A stretch of DNA of 64,000 nt, taken from Malurus cyaneus samueli. Taxonomy: Eukaryota > Chordata > Aves > Passeriformes > Maluridae. A model generated the notes under the pieces. That model was not told the origin of the DNA and ran no database searches. It saw nothing but the letters and a program-made list of their open reading frames with translations. The stretch lies in NCBI GenBank assembly GCA_009741485.1, contig CM019236.1:29505967-29569966 (forward strand), written 5' to 3'. The position numbers and the translations under genes were made by a program. Numbering within the stretch: the first letter of the stretch is position 1; the number at the start of each line of letters is the position of its first letter. This document shows positions 31,866-43,966 of this stretch, piece by piece.

Positions 31866-33661
31866 GAAACAGATTTTCTAGATTCTGCTCAAAAAATGCC
31901 ATGCAATTTTTTTAAGCCTGGGTGTCAAAGAACCAACAACAACAAAAACCCTCCACTTCTAATTCCATTCTATTGTATGAAGAATGCGTTTTTTGCCGAG
32001 TCGGAATCACTTGATGCACTGGTTTTTATATCAGATCTATATACACATGATACAACAATTACATTCATAATCCTTTAAAATCAGCACAAAAATTTTTGAG
32101 AGTATTTAAACAAGCAGTAACCATGGATAACAAATGATAATTTCATGACTGGTACTATACTGGTACTACTTTCCATTTCATCTCTACACATCTCACATCT
32201 CATTGTTTGCATTCATTATTATTTTTTATAATTTCTATTAGTAAAATATTATTACTGGTTCTTGTTTTTCCCTGAAAGAATGTTAGCGTACATGAGCATG
32301 CTTTGTGAAATATTTGCATAGTCATGTAATTCTCTGCCCCTGAGTGGAACATTTTCACCTTAGGCTCAGAAGGCAGCTGTGAACTTATTATCTACATACC
32401 AGAATAGATAACCTTTCAAAACAATTACTTTTTAAGTTAACTTGTCAGTTTGGGATAGAATATTTCCCTTGTTCAGGATTGGCTCTCTGGTCAAAAGCAA
32501 AAAAGAGTAATCTGAAGACATGAAGACATTCATTCCCCCAAGAGCCAACAAGTTCTTAAGCAGGTCTGGAAGGAGAACCTGAAATATACAAAAATAGCAT
32601 GTAGATCTCTCTCATTTCCAAATTAGATTCTTTCCTTTTCAAGTTATTAATTAATGTTAGATTAGTCTCTGCTTATTTCATTTACTTTACAACTAGCCTT
32701 TAGTCTAATCTGTATTTTAGTTGAGTGTCCCCAACATCAGGTCATGGAATTTATTAGGCTTTATTGCCTTTGCAGTGAATTATGTGTGCAAGACTTGACA
32801 GAAAAACTTGAGACAGGCATACCCTCTCCACATGCAGAGCCAAGTAGCCCAAGACATCCACAATAGGAAACAGAAGAAGCTATTGAGGTTTCTCCTTCGC
32901 CTGCAAGTACATATCTGGGTTTCTCAGTCTGGTTCATGCCTATCTGTACCAGAAAAGCTTTCTAGACCTTAAATTCTTCTAGACTAAAAACTGTATTTAA
33001 TTCTGAGTAACAATCTTGATCTCCATGACTCTCAGAGTAACTTCATGCAGTTCAGATATTTGTTCTGACCACATGCTAGAACAGACTTGAGTGCTAGGTC
33101 AAAGCCCGAACTCGGCTAGACTGTTTTGTTTAAATTGTCAGTTTGCAAAAGGATACTGAATAAATATTTTTTAAATTATTATTGTGATTTTACAGAAGAC
33201 AGTTGCTATATCAGGACATTTTGGGATGTACAAGTGAAAAAAAAGTCTCTTTTAGTCCTGTATTTTAATACTAGAAACAGAATTCTAGAGCCATTTTCTG
33301 TGTTTGGTGTTTTGTTCATAGATGTCTTCAAACAAGAAAGCCCATCTCCACACACAGGCACATGAATTATTTGTCCCAATAAAAACTGGAATAGAATTTA
33401 TTACAGGCTGAAAAAAATGGCTTATGGCTCTTTGTCATTAAAAACATAAAGGACTGAAAAGTTTTTGATGCAGCAATAATAAGGACATTCCATGAAAGTT
33501 AGCATTTGTAGGAAGCACAACCATCACCCACATCCGAGAAACTGCTTGGAAGAATTGATGCACTGCTGGAGTTCTGATGTTGTCTTGACAGATACATCCA
33601 ACACCCTTGTAGGGGAACATGAATGTCATGATACAGCCACTTGTTAACTTTCGTTGCAGAG

Positions 33662-33689
33662 TTAACTTACTCTATTTTTGGTAAGTTAA
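33662..33689. repeat. Perfect 9-bp hairpin, 10-nt loop
   Basis: TTAACTTAC (33662-33670) and GTAAGTTAA (33681-33689) are exact reverse complements. The right arm resembles a splice donor (GTAAGT), but it stands in no recognisable exon context. Confidence 0.55.
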
Positions 33690-35054
33690 TGAGGTTCTCA
33701 TCCTCACTGATAGTATTTTTTTAATGAACATGAAAGAAGGGAAGAGATAGATAGAATTATATTTAAGTATTGCAGACTGTTCAGGCCAGCATCTGGAGGC
33801 CTTCTCTGCTCCTTTGGATGGATTCCATCATTTGAACTTTCTAAAGTCATAGTGTTATGTAATGTGTATAGACAGTTCTGATTGGCAATGTTTCACGGCA
33901 AGGCACAGGGTTTGGGTTTTTTATTGCTATATGCATGCATGGCATTCAGTTTCTGCGGAAATAACTGCTGACTGCCTTTGGTTCAACTTTTTTACTGCCA
34001 AAATTCCATATGGACATGCCAACCACAGGCACTGAGAGTGAGCCAGCTTCCCGAGGGCGTAGTGTGCTCCCCTTCTTTGATCTGCAAGAACAGGTCTGTG
34101 TGAGCCTTGCAGAGTCCTTTGTACTTTAGGAGTACCATGTTTCACTCAACAATATTGCATCTCCTGCCTTGCAAGGGTAGCTTTCACCTGAGTCCAGCTT
34201 TCACGCCTCAATAAAGCACAGGCATTAAAGCCATCCAAGTGTGTACAGGGAGAGTGGGAAAATGCCATCCATAACTCCAGAAAAGGATGAACCTCCTCCT
34301 CTTTCTGCTTAAAGGGCTTTCATTTTGCTGAGCCTAGGACAGAGAGACCTAGTACATGCAGGCAGCTTAGATTTCTACTATAGCAGGATTATAAAGAAAT
34401 ACAGAAGATTTTCCTAATGTGTATGTATTTGCCTTTTGGCTACAGTACCTTTCTTAGGCAGATTCTGCAAAGAACTTCACTTTATTGTGTGTACAGATGG
34501 AAAATATAATTAATGCTCATTAGAAGTAAAACATGGGCTGAAAAGACTCTGGCAATTCATTAGACAGCTCTGCCATCAGAAAGTAGTATTCTCTTTTCTT
34601 CTGTTAATATTATTTCTGTCAATACAGCAACCATTCTTTTTTCTGTGTGATCTCTGACACTAAGAGACCTAGTACAGAGAAGTCACCTTGGGTTTCCTAT
34701 TTTTCTTACAACTCAAATACATTCATAGTACAAAGTTTTTGTTTTGCAATGTGCATTCCCATAATCAGTCAAAAAAGTAAAAAAAAAATCATGGATATAT
34801 TTATTACTTTCTCTTAGCCAATGGAAGTCATGTAGCTTTTCATTGTGAAAAAATTGGTCCCCCTTCTAATGGTTTTGTTTTTCTTTTCATTGTTCTTTTC
34901 TCTTGCTACAGCTTTCAAGTTTCTTTTTGGTAGCCAGGAGCCTGGAGTAAATAAAATGATTCAAACATTCTCCACCAGAACTCTATCTGCTTTAAAAAAC
35001 CAGAAAATTTTCAAAGCCAGTCTGGCTACTTCTGCAACCATGTATTTTTAAATA

Positions 35055-35076
35055 TTTGTGTCATTTATGACACAAA
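35055..35076. repeat. Near-perfect 22-bp palindrome
   Basis: TTTGTGTCAT and ATGACACAAA are exact reverse complements separated only by TT. The arms carry TGACA/TGTCA words used by MEIS-type homeodomain proteins. A direct 15-bp tandem duplication follows 18 bp downstream. Confidence 0.6.
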
Positions 35077-35094
35077 GGGAACAAGTGACAATAA

Positions 35095-35124
35095 GTTCCA
35101 AAGTAACAAGTTTCAAAGTAACAA
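35095..35124. repeat. 15-bp tandem duplication
   Basis: GTTCCAAAGTAACAA (35095-35109) is followed immediately by GTTTCAAAGTAACAA (35110-35124), with one mismatch. Confidence 0.85.
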
Positions 35125-37212
35125 AAATCCATACCATCAGCATTACTTAGCTCCAACCACAGTTGTGCAACAAACCTTATAGTGCAACTCCCGTGTCAAT
35201 GACGAGAAAATTGTAGACAATTGCAAATCACCCCACTTTGCACAAGCTACAGCCATCAGAGAGCTGAGGTTAGCATTTTAAAAAATAGATGCACCTCTGT
35301 TCCTGAGCAGCCAACTTCCAAAATCTATAGAGTAAGTGGAATTTCCTTCCCTGTTGGCCAATGCTCCTGGTATGCTGTCCAAACCTGCAATGGCATTTCA
35401 TTCTGCCTGTTTCTGGTACAAATGAGTGTGTTATCTGTTGTCACCTGTCCTCAAGAGCAAAGAGCTAATATCCTGGGAGGGGAGAGAAATTTTCCTGTAC
35501 CTCAAGCATAGAAATAGGAAAGGTCTCAGAAAATTCTGTTACTGTCAAATACATGTTCTTTTAAACTGTGACAGGACATAAGCACAACTTTCTTTTTAAC
35601 ATCTGTTGTTAGCAAATTAGTTGAGGTATATCCAAGGGAAGGATTTTGTATACATAATGTTCCTAATAATCTAATTTTTGTTTTTACTGTATCACAAACA
35701 ACAAAGCACTTTCATCTAAAGCCAGGAGACTATCATGTATCCAAACAGTTGCAAACTACACCACAAGGATGATGACTGTTAAGGCAGTTTTATAGTTTGC
35801 TCAGCACCATGCTTTCTCTTCAGATGAAAAAAAGAGGATATGCCTTTTTAAGCCAGGGTTTGCCAGTCCTTTTCTCAATGCTGCATTTTACCTTGTTCTC
35901 AGTCATTTCAGCACTTTCTGCACACATGCTCTTGCATGATGGGCAAGTCTAGAGAAACCACCAAGAGAAAAGCTAAGAAAAAAACACATCCACATTCAGC
36001 TCAGACATTTCTAAGCATCATAGGACAAAAGAATTTCCTTACAAGGAGATAACTATAAGCAAGGCAGTCAAACCAACAAAACTGAACTAAGGTCTCATAA
36101 GTTATATAGTCTATACATGCTAACAGCTCTTAGACCAAACATGTCTTGATAACAGTTTTCAGCTAAATATTCAGTAACAATGCAGGTATTCGATCCTATG
36201 TTTATTGTGAGTTCTTCCTAGAAGAATTAAAAAGAATATGAAGGATATAAAACATTAGCCTTTTTGCTACTCCTGTGAGATCAGAACTGACACAGTGCAT
36301 ACCCTTCTGTCAATTTGGAACCTCATGCCTTCCATACCTCTTCTATCCCAGGAGGTATTCCAAGGACAAGCTTCACAAGCTATGAAGATATGTTAATCTT
36401 CAATGGCTTTTATCTCAAACCTACTCATAAAATGAGAGTGAGCATTACCTTCTATACACCTTTCTGGCAGAGCAAATTGCCCCATGTTTCCTCAGGTGGA
36501 AGGGACAGAGCCAAAGGGTTATGCATCTTCAGCTATAAGCAGTTTCAAATCTTAACTTGCCCAATTTTCAGGGCACTGATGAGTACCACATGGCTCCTCC
36601 AAGACTTGAGGGTATATATCAATCTCATAAATCTTTTTCTTATTATAAGCAGAACTAGTTTATTTTTTTTTTCTGCTGTGAGTCATTACAAAATTTGTTT
36701 GTGCCTTCTGCAGGATACAGTAGGCTGCAAGAAAGCGCTAAAGTAAATTGTCCATGAGCAGGGGTTTTCAGCCTAAATTTACAGGCTCAGTTGCATTTTA
36801 GTTTGGAGAGCCTCACAATCTAGCTGTCCTGGACTAACTCTTACTCTGAGAACGGGTGCTGTCTGCAAGGTGAAGCAGACCTGGGAATCCAGTGACATCA
36901 TCAGAAAATAGTAGATGATGAATCTGCACTTAGCCACTGTGAAAGTGATAATGTTATAGCAAAAGAGAGAAAATATCAAAACTAAAGCCTGGCTAAAGAA
37001 AGACAATAGAGTTCTCAAGGCTGAATTCAGGTAAATAAATAAGTTATTAGAAATAAAAGTCTAAGTCAAGAAGAATTTCCAGTCGAGAAGCTGGAATGTA
37101 GTGGGATTTTTTTTTTAGCTAAAATAGGGAGAGGATGCCCCCAGTTTTCAAATCCTTTTGTTTGGCTAGATAATAGCTATCCTTTAGATAGCAAGTTCCC
37201 TATCATTCCTGA

Positions 37213-37228
37213 ACATTGTGTGTTTACA
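37213..37228. promoter_or_regulatory. GTGTGT/ACACAC dyad with forkhead-type core
   Basis: GTGTGTTTACACAC is a 6-bp inverted repeat around TT and contains TGTTTAC, the forkhead-factor core. Further AAACAAAC words follow directly. It is a motif match only. Confidence 0.25.
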
Positions 37229-37271
37229 CACAAACAAACCTATAGGAAATATGCAATTTCCAAAGTTATGA

Positions 37272-37302
37272 AACAAACTGATTCCTAAGAATCAGTTTTG
37301 TT
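37272..37302. repeat. 13-bp hairpin with CTAA tetraloop and one bulge
   Basis: AACAAACTGATTC (37272-37284) pairs with GAATCAGTTTTGTT (37289-37302), leaving a single bulged T and a CTAA loop. Ten of the pairs are contiguous. It is too short for a standard microRNA precursor, and the sequence further out does not pair well. Confidence 0.6.
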
Positions 37303-37757
37303 GATGCAAATCATCTTCTCTTGCTGTCAAGGCGCATAGAATAGTTGTCCCTAGACAGTTTCCTCTCTTTTCCAGGTCTCAAGGAATGTGAATTCATGCA
37401 ATACTACTCACTCTCTAGTTCTCCATCACCCCATTACTCTCTCTTTCCCATTAGCTTAATTATTGCATGTATTTATTTCATCCTGTAAACCAGTACGTAT
37501 TCAGAGGATTATTCAAAATGAGGGAGTCTGTGCTGAAACATGTTCACATTACTGTACCAATTTACCTTGCTTATCATTGCAGCAGATTTTGTTAGGAGTT
37601 CACTTGTGTGTATGTATCCAAATGGGACAGATGGATGTAGGATTTATGCAGGGATTTGTTGTGACACAACTGAGGAGCATGATGTTATCTGCAGTCCTGT
37701 TCCAGGCCCTAACAAATACATGAAGAAAAGGGTGCTGAAAATAGGATAGACAGAGCT

Positions 37758-38036
37758 CTTTCCTCCTTCCTTCCTTCCTTCCTTTCCTTCCTTCTCCTTC
37801 CTTCCTTCCCCTCCTCCTTCCTTCCTCCTTCCTTCCTTCTCCTCCTTCCTTCCTTCCTTCCTTCCTTCCTTCCTTCCTTCCTTCCTTCCTTCTTCCTTCC
37901 TTCTTCCTTCCTCCTCCTCCTTCTCTTCCTTCCTTCCTTCCTTCCTTCCTTCCTTCCTTCCTTCCTTCCTTTCCTTCCTTTCCTTCCTTCCTCCTTCCTT
38001 CCCTTTCCTTCCCTTCCCTTTTTCATTTTTTTTTTC
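37758..38036. repeat. (CCTT)n polypyrimidine microsatellite
   Basis: About 280 bases on the plus strand are almost entirely C and T, mostly CCTT units with CTCC and CTTT variants, ending in a T run. The mirror-like polypyrimidine/polypurine strand bias could allow triplex (H-DNA) formation. The two minus-strand frames of Lys/Glu/Gly/Arg repeats across it (37644-38048) are low-complexity artefacts. Confidence 0.97.
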
Positions 38037-38585
38037 ATAACCTGTCAATACTGATGTGAATTTCTAGGATACATGGGTGAAATGTTTCTTGGTCTGACTA
38101 TGATCAGTTTGTCTGAATCTCATGGCATCTGTCTGTGATAAGCAGCTGTATAATCCTTATGACTGGATGAACACCATGGCTGTAGGCTGCAAATAGTCCT
38201 TTGAATGCACTCAGACTGTTCAAAATGGTCCCAAAACACAGATGCCAGACTTTAAAATGGTTGGTCAGTAGTTGTCTGCTCCTCCAGCTAACACAAACAA
38301 CTTTGCATTTCTTGCTGTGACTAGCTGGAGAAAAACCGGGTCTGATTTCAAGCTGGATCGTAAGCAGGATTTCATTGGCCAGTGATCCAGTGGGGCACTG
38401 GTCCAAAATATCTCCGAAATGACAAGTCAGCAGTGGTGCTGTGGCTAGGATACCATGGCAGACAATTCTGGTTGCCCTCATTTGCAGCAGATAAAGTGGG
38501 GTTAAAAAATTAATAAACAATTTCTCAAGCCCTGTAGTACCACAGACCTTTTTGACCTTTACTCCCAAAATGACACTGAGGTTCA
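38037..38585. other. Unassigned segment with a 160-codon minus-strand open frame
   Basis: A 160-residue frame is open on the minus strand at 38104-38586. It has no recognisable domain, signal peptide or coding neighbour, and it ends where the next CR1 fragment begins. It may be chance, or the decayed body of an unidentified repeat interrupted by CR1. I do not call it a gene. Confidence 0.3.
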
Positions 38586-39041
38586 AGAGTGTGTCCAGAG
38601 AAAGGCAATGAAGTTAGTGAAGGGTCTGGAGCAAAAATCCTGTGAGGGAGATGGGGTTATTTAACATGGAGAAAAACAGGCTGAGAGGAGACCTTATCTT
38701 TCTCTACAGCTGGCCTGACAGGAGGTTGTAAATGGTTGGTAGGTTGGTCTTTTTTCACAGGTAACAAGGGACAGGTCAAGAGGAAAGGGCCTCAGGACGA
38801 GGGGAGGTTTAGATTACATATTAGGGAAAAAAGCACTGCTGAAATGGTTGCCAAGCATTGGCATAGGTTGCTCAGGGAAGTAGTGGGGTTACCATCCCTG
38901 GGGGTGCTTAAAAGACATGCAAGTGTGGTGCTTAGGGACAGGATGATTGTGGCAGTGCCAGGTTAATGGTTGGAGTAAATTGTCTTGGATGTCTTGGAGG
39001 TCTTTTCCAACCTAAACTATTCTATGATTTTATGATTCTAT
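38586..39041 (+). mobile_element. CR1 LINE 3' fragment with terminal octamer tail
   Basis: The sense strand reads 'gtgtccagagaaaggcaatg', 'aacatggagaaaaacaggct', 'ggacaggtcaagaggaaa', 'gttgctcagggaagtagtgg', then 'ttccaacctaaactattct' and an ATGATTTTATGATTCTATGA tail. This is a CR1 3' end with its ATTCTATG-type octamers, about 455 bp long. The 76-residue plus frame at 38736-38966 is part of the repeat. Confidence 0.93.
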
Positions 39042-41270
39042 GACTTTTTTACTTACTTAAATATGAATATGTGGTTTTCAACAACAGCAGAAATCCCTTA
39101 CTGATTTCTGCTTAAAAAAAAAAAAATAAATAAAATAACATTTCAAAGAGAAGAAGAAAGCACTGTTCTTTCACCAGGAAGACTGTACCTCTCTGACACT
39201 GTTGGTTTCTAAAAGTGTTCTCTAAGTGAATGCATCTTTTCACATATGGGCATGTATTCAGTTCCTTTATTTTCATGATAGCATGCAAAACTATTTCCAG
39301 TTTTCCTTTCCCCATGGTAGGTAGCAGTATGTATGACAGCAGGGAGTTCATCATCTTCTCCAGCATTCTGAATGCCATTTTTGCAGAAAGGTCAGCATCA
39401 TGGAAACTACTAAAGAACCTCCTGTGAGTACCACCTAGACAAACCCAAAGCAAGTTGTTGCACTTTTTATCAGATTTTTCATGTCACCTATTTTATAATA
39501 TATATTACACCCTAAATTATACTATTTAAAAAATTCCTGTGTGTCTGTGAAGGTCATCATAAGCTTAATTTCTTTTTAGATGGCTGCAACTTACATTCAC
39601 CAGCTTTTTAAATGTTTTCTGCATCACTGTAGGGAATATGACTAACAAAGTATGATAATTCATATTTTATTCAGACCATTATGGAAGAGTTACTTATTGA
39701 AAATTTTATCCTACAGACCTTTTTGGAAGCATCAAAGACAGATATTAAAAAAAGTCACCAAATTATATTCCACAAGTCATGGGACTAGTTCTGAAATATA
39801 CAGCTTCATTTTTATTAATTATGCTTTAAAATAACATTTAAGTAAGATTTAAAAGTTACCCATATATATTTATTTTATTTTCTTCTTTCTTTTAGAGGAC
39901 TGGAGACAAAATATATCAATTAAAAATTGATTGATAGAGGACTGGGTCACATACAGAATTAAATTATGCCACAGATCAGTTCCCTGATATAGCAAGTTTT
40001 ATTTTCAGAATTTTGGTTTTATTCAGTAACGAATTAGATAATAGTTCTTTTCCCTTTACATGACGATTGGGATTTTGTTTCAGTTTTTTTGCTCACTGCT
40101 CTGCAGATGAAAAATAAAATATAATACACAGCTCACAGGATTATCAAAAGCGCTAGTTACCATGCCGAAGAATGACTGACTAAAATTCTTTGACTTTTTT
40201 TATTATTTTCCATGCTTTACTCACTAAAGCAAAGCACCACAATTTTCAGTTCTAAAAGCCAGTGTCTGTGTGCTCTTTAAAATATCTTATGGTACTTCTG
40301 CTCAGAGTGACAGATTCCCATATCCGAGCCTCTCCGTCTCCCTAAAAGCCATCAAAATTCATTCTCACATAACATATCCTCAAGGTTTACTTATGCGACA
40401 TTCAGCTTTGCACATTTCAGCTACTTTTTAATGTTGTTTGAAGATCAAACAAGGTTTAACCCATCAGTAGTAGATATAGAGGATTTATCTGCACCCACAC
40501 TATGCTGTTCCTTTAATACCTTTCAGCAACATAAGTGCTTACATCCTAATAGGTTTTTAGCTTAAGATCTAATCATCCACTCTTGAATTAAGATGCTTGA
40601 ATGAAGCCAACTCATTTGGAACTAAGCACTTTAATGTCAACAGAGACATATGGTATTGAGACTGAATTACAAAGGATCTCTTCTGAGCCATCTATTAAAG
40701 AAGCAAGACTAAGACTCCAGTATTATTATTAGTTTACTCATTTATTTGCTAGCAAATAATTGAGAGTAAGATCTTCTTAAGAAAGTGGAAATAGTCTAAT
40801 AATTGCAGTCTGGTGGTATAGTACATTCCCGTGTGCACTGATTAAATCTCCCCCATCCATACTTTATGGCACTATGCTCATCTGTAAAATCTGCTTCTGA
40901 AACTGGAAGAAACAAACAAAACATGCGATTAAACAATTTTAGCCCAGTGATTTAGATTTAAAGTTATCAGCAGTAATGTCAAGTCCTTTAACATTTACTA
41001 AAACCTCTAGACGCTTCATTGCCATGAATTATTCCAGTCTTATTATCTGACAAAATATTTCTTTGAGAAGTTGTTGATGACAAAATTTATGGCAATAAAT
41101 TACACCCTCCATCAAATATAAACTTAAAAGCAGAGGCCTTCTTTTGTTCTCAAGCTGTTCCACTCTCTAGTCAACATGGTGCTGAGAAAAATATGCTAGA
41201 GTAGTTTCCTGTAGCATCAGTAGGAAAAAATTAAGTGGACATCCTCTCACATTTTTTATGGAACAAAAAG

Positions 41271-41292
41271 AGCAAACAAACAAACAAACAAA
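41271..41292. repeat. (AAAC)n microsatellite
   Basis: Five AAAC/CAAA tetranucleotide units are visible. Confidence 0.8.
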
Positions 41293-43946
41293 GCAATACA
41301 AACTGAAACTGATAGTGCTTTTTTGCTGAGATGGTCCTTTTAAATAGAACGCAGCAGCTTTTAAATATTCGTGACCATATAAGAAAATTGCTGCCAAGAT
41401 GTTGTATTTCAATACCATTTTGTGGCTGAGATAAAAATCAAATTTTTGTTTCTGTCTACATTTGCAGGAAAGATGCGGTTAGACAATAAGGTTGCATGAA
41501 CTATTTAAACCGTGTGTTACGAGGCTCAGCAGACAGTCATCATCTCTCTGAATTGCTATTTATTGCATAAATGCATTCCTACTCTTGGTTCAGTAAAACT
41601 GCAACATGGGCTTTCATCATAGTCCACGTGCTTTCCCCTGTGAAAGGTAAATATGGTCCAGAACTCGCTTCTCTGTGTCACAACAATTAACACTGGGCAA
41701 ATATGATTGCAGAAGTAAAACGGTGCAGTGCAGTTCTAACAGGAACATCAGCCACTCCAAATATTGGGAAGGGTAGTTTTCCTTTCTCACAGCAGACTGG
41801 GCAGAAGAACCAGGGTCATGAATTAAATTGTTTTCTAAAGATGTTCAACTCTGCCAATTTAAGAGACATCCAGACTATCTGAATATAGAGAACTTCCTAT
41901 AAAAGCTTGTTGATACAGAAAAAATTGCTTTAAAATATTTTCTTTTTTGCTAAATGTAGCATTAATGTGTACTGGTTTGGTCTCAGATAGAGAGCTCAAT
42001 TTTTTATTTTGGAATATATGTTATTAACTACCTCAGAAAGAGAAAAAGCAGTTTTAAAAATAACATTAATTTCCAAAAAGCTCTGCAAAGCAGACTTTTT
42101 TATTAAAAACATTAGAAAGCAGAAAGGTTCTTCTCATTGTCTAAATGCAACCATTATGAAAGTGACTTGAAGAACAATCTGCATCCTAATACAGAACAGA
42201 TTAGTAAAACACACCTGAAGAATTCCCATTGCACTTCTGCAGTGCTCTGTGAACACACACTTCTGGTTTTGTTTTGGCTTAATTGTGCTGGTTTGTGTCA
42301 GCTTACTTTTTATCATTTCCAAAGCTTACATTTAAGGTGGATCATGCTAAGTCTCACTGGGATCTCAGCGGGGGCCTGGCTGCAATTAGACACTGTACAA
42401 GTCAGACCACAAAGCCAGGTTCTGTTCTCAGTTTGCATTCAGTGCAAGTAGCACACAGACACATACTCAGACAGAAATGTGGCCTTTGGCATGTGCCAAT
42501 TTGGCAAAGCCAATTCCTTAGTCAGGAGAGAGGCAAGCGACACTGCAGTGAGAAATGAGAGAAATTTTCTTCCTGAATCTATTCTCCACAAAGAAGTTGG
42601 GGAATTTTGAGCATCTTCAGCTTCAAGAACTAATTTTTCTGTTTTGATCTCTTGTAGAGGTAGATTACAACACTGAGGAGTTCTGTGACTAGCATGCCTG
42701 AGATTTTAAAGTGGACCATGGAGATGGCTAACATTATGAGTAATTGTGAATAATTTCTTCCCAAGTGGCAAAAACTGTATCAGTCACTTTTGGAAGCTTT
42801 TCCTCCAAGGACAAGAATCAAAATTTTTAGTAAAGGAATGCAATATGAACAACATGTTAGTATCAATCCTGATTCAAGTGTTACTGGATTCATTCGCAGA
42901 GGCTGACATAACACGTGTAGGAAAGGCATTCGTAAGGATACAGAAGAAATCTGTGTTTCTGATTCTCTTTGAAGAGCAACGAGTATGTCTTCAGAAGTCT
43001 AATTTTTTGTACTAATTATTTGAGGGGTCATGGGAGAGATTAATGCTAAAATAAGGAGGAAGAAAAGAACAGACTTGAGGGGATGAATAGCAGCTGTGGT
43101 GAAGAAATCTACCAGACGGTAATTGCACAAGTCTTTAAATACCCAGAACTTAATCTGAAACCTTCTCTGGTGTAGAAAGGCATGTGACAGAAAGGCATCA
43201 TTTCAGCATCACCAGGAAGTCTTTTGTTCACTTACACAGAGCCTCACTTGCTCAGGAGCTCACAGACAGGGCATCAGCTTTCAGCTCTAAAGAAGGTAAT
43301 GGCACATAGTGGTGCTAAGTCAACATCGATAAACTGAAAACACAGTCAAATAAAAATGTACCATCCCTTGGACTAGCTTCCTGTCAAGACCCACCTGCTA
43401 ATTTTTATGTAAGAATATAATACACTGCGGAATCCTTAAGAGATACTAGACAACCTCTTTTGTTTGTGCAGGTAAATTTTAAAAACCAGTTTTTGTTGGC
43501 GATTTGCTGAGAGAAAGGCCACAAAGTCTGATAAAATTGTCATAAATTCAAACTTCTTGCAAAAATGCACAAAAAAAAATGTTACTTTTAAAGGAATAAG
43601 ACCATATATCTACTTTTCAATTTGTTCTGAAACAGACCTTAATTGTGAAGACAAACATATGTATATCCTCTTAAAAGTTTAGATCATAATGTGCTACAAC
43701 TAATAAATAAAAGCATACCCTTACTTCTGAGATCAGAATAAAGCCTCTGAAGAAGGAATGAATAATTTCACACAGTAAAAGCCTATGACAGTATTTAAAA
43801 AAAATACAAAGCAATTTTCATAGCTAACAGTTAGGATTCTAAACTGTCTGTTTTTCTGGCAAGTCCTTACACTCAAAACGTTGTGTTCCTTGCAAAAAAG
43901 CCTGTACTCCTTTCTGAACTGCAGTTTTATATTTTGCTGCCATTCT

Positions 43947-43966
43947 CACGAGCCGCCACGTGAGGG
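43947..43966. promoter_or_regulatory. CpG-bearing dyad with CACGTG E-box
   Basis: CTCACG and CGTGAG form a 6-bp inverted repeat, and the right arm contains the palindromic E-box CACGTG. Several CpGs lie within 20 bp inside AT-rich DNA. It could be a USF/MYC-type bHLH site. Confidence 0.3.

Larger units (their letters stand above)
29850..37757. other. Long AT-rich noncoding stretch
   Basis: Almost 8 kb has no supported exon, RNA gene or transposon. The 143-residue frame at 36315-36746 is the largest, but it has no recognisable domain and a composition typical of translated AT-rich DNA. Structured items are a (GCA)n run at about 31849-31865, a hairpin at 33662, a palindrome plus 15-bp duplication at 35055-35124, and a 13-bp hairpin at 37272. 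Confidence 0.45.

Noticed and set aside
36315..36746. 143-residue plus frame
   Set aside because: No recognisable domain, no convincing flanking splice sites or promoter, and amino-acid use expected from AT-rich noncoding DNA.
37540..37749. Cys-containing frame preceded by an acceptor-like CTTATCATTGCAG
   Set aside because: Two plus frames are open at once, there is no convincing donor and no known Cys spacing, and it runs into the microsatellite.
37644..38048. Lys/Glu/Gly/Arg-rich minus frames
   Set aside because: They translate the (CCTT)n microsatellite.
40845..40900. Possible MIR 3' end ('ctcatctgtaaaatctg')
   Set aside because: The match is confined to about 17 bases and upstream sequence does not fit.
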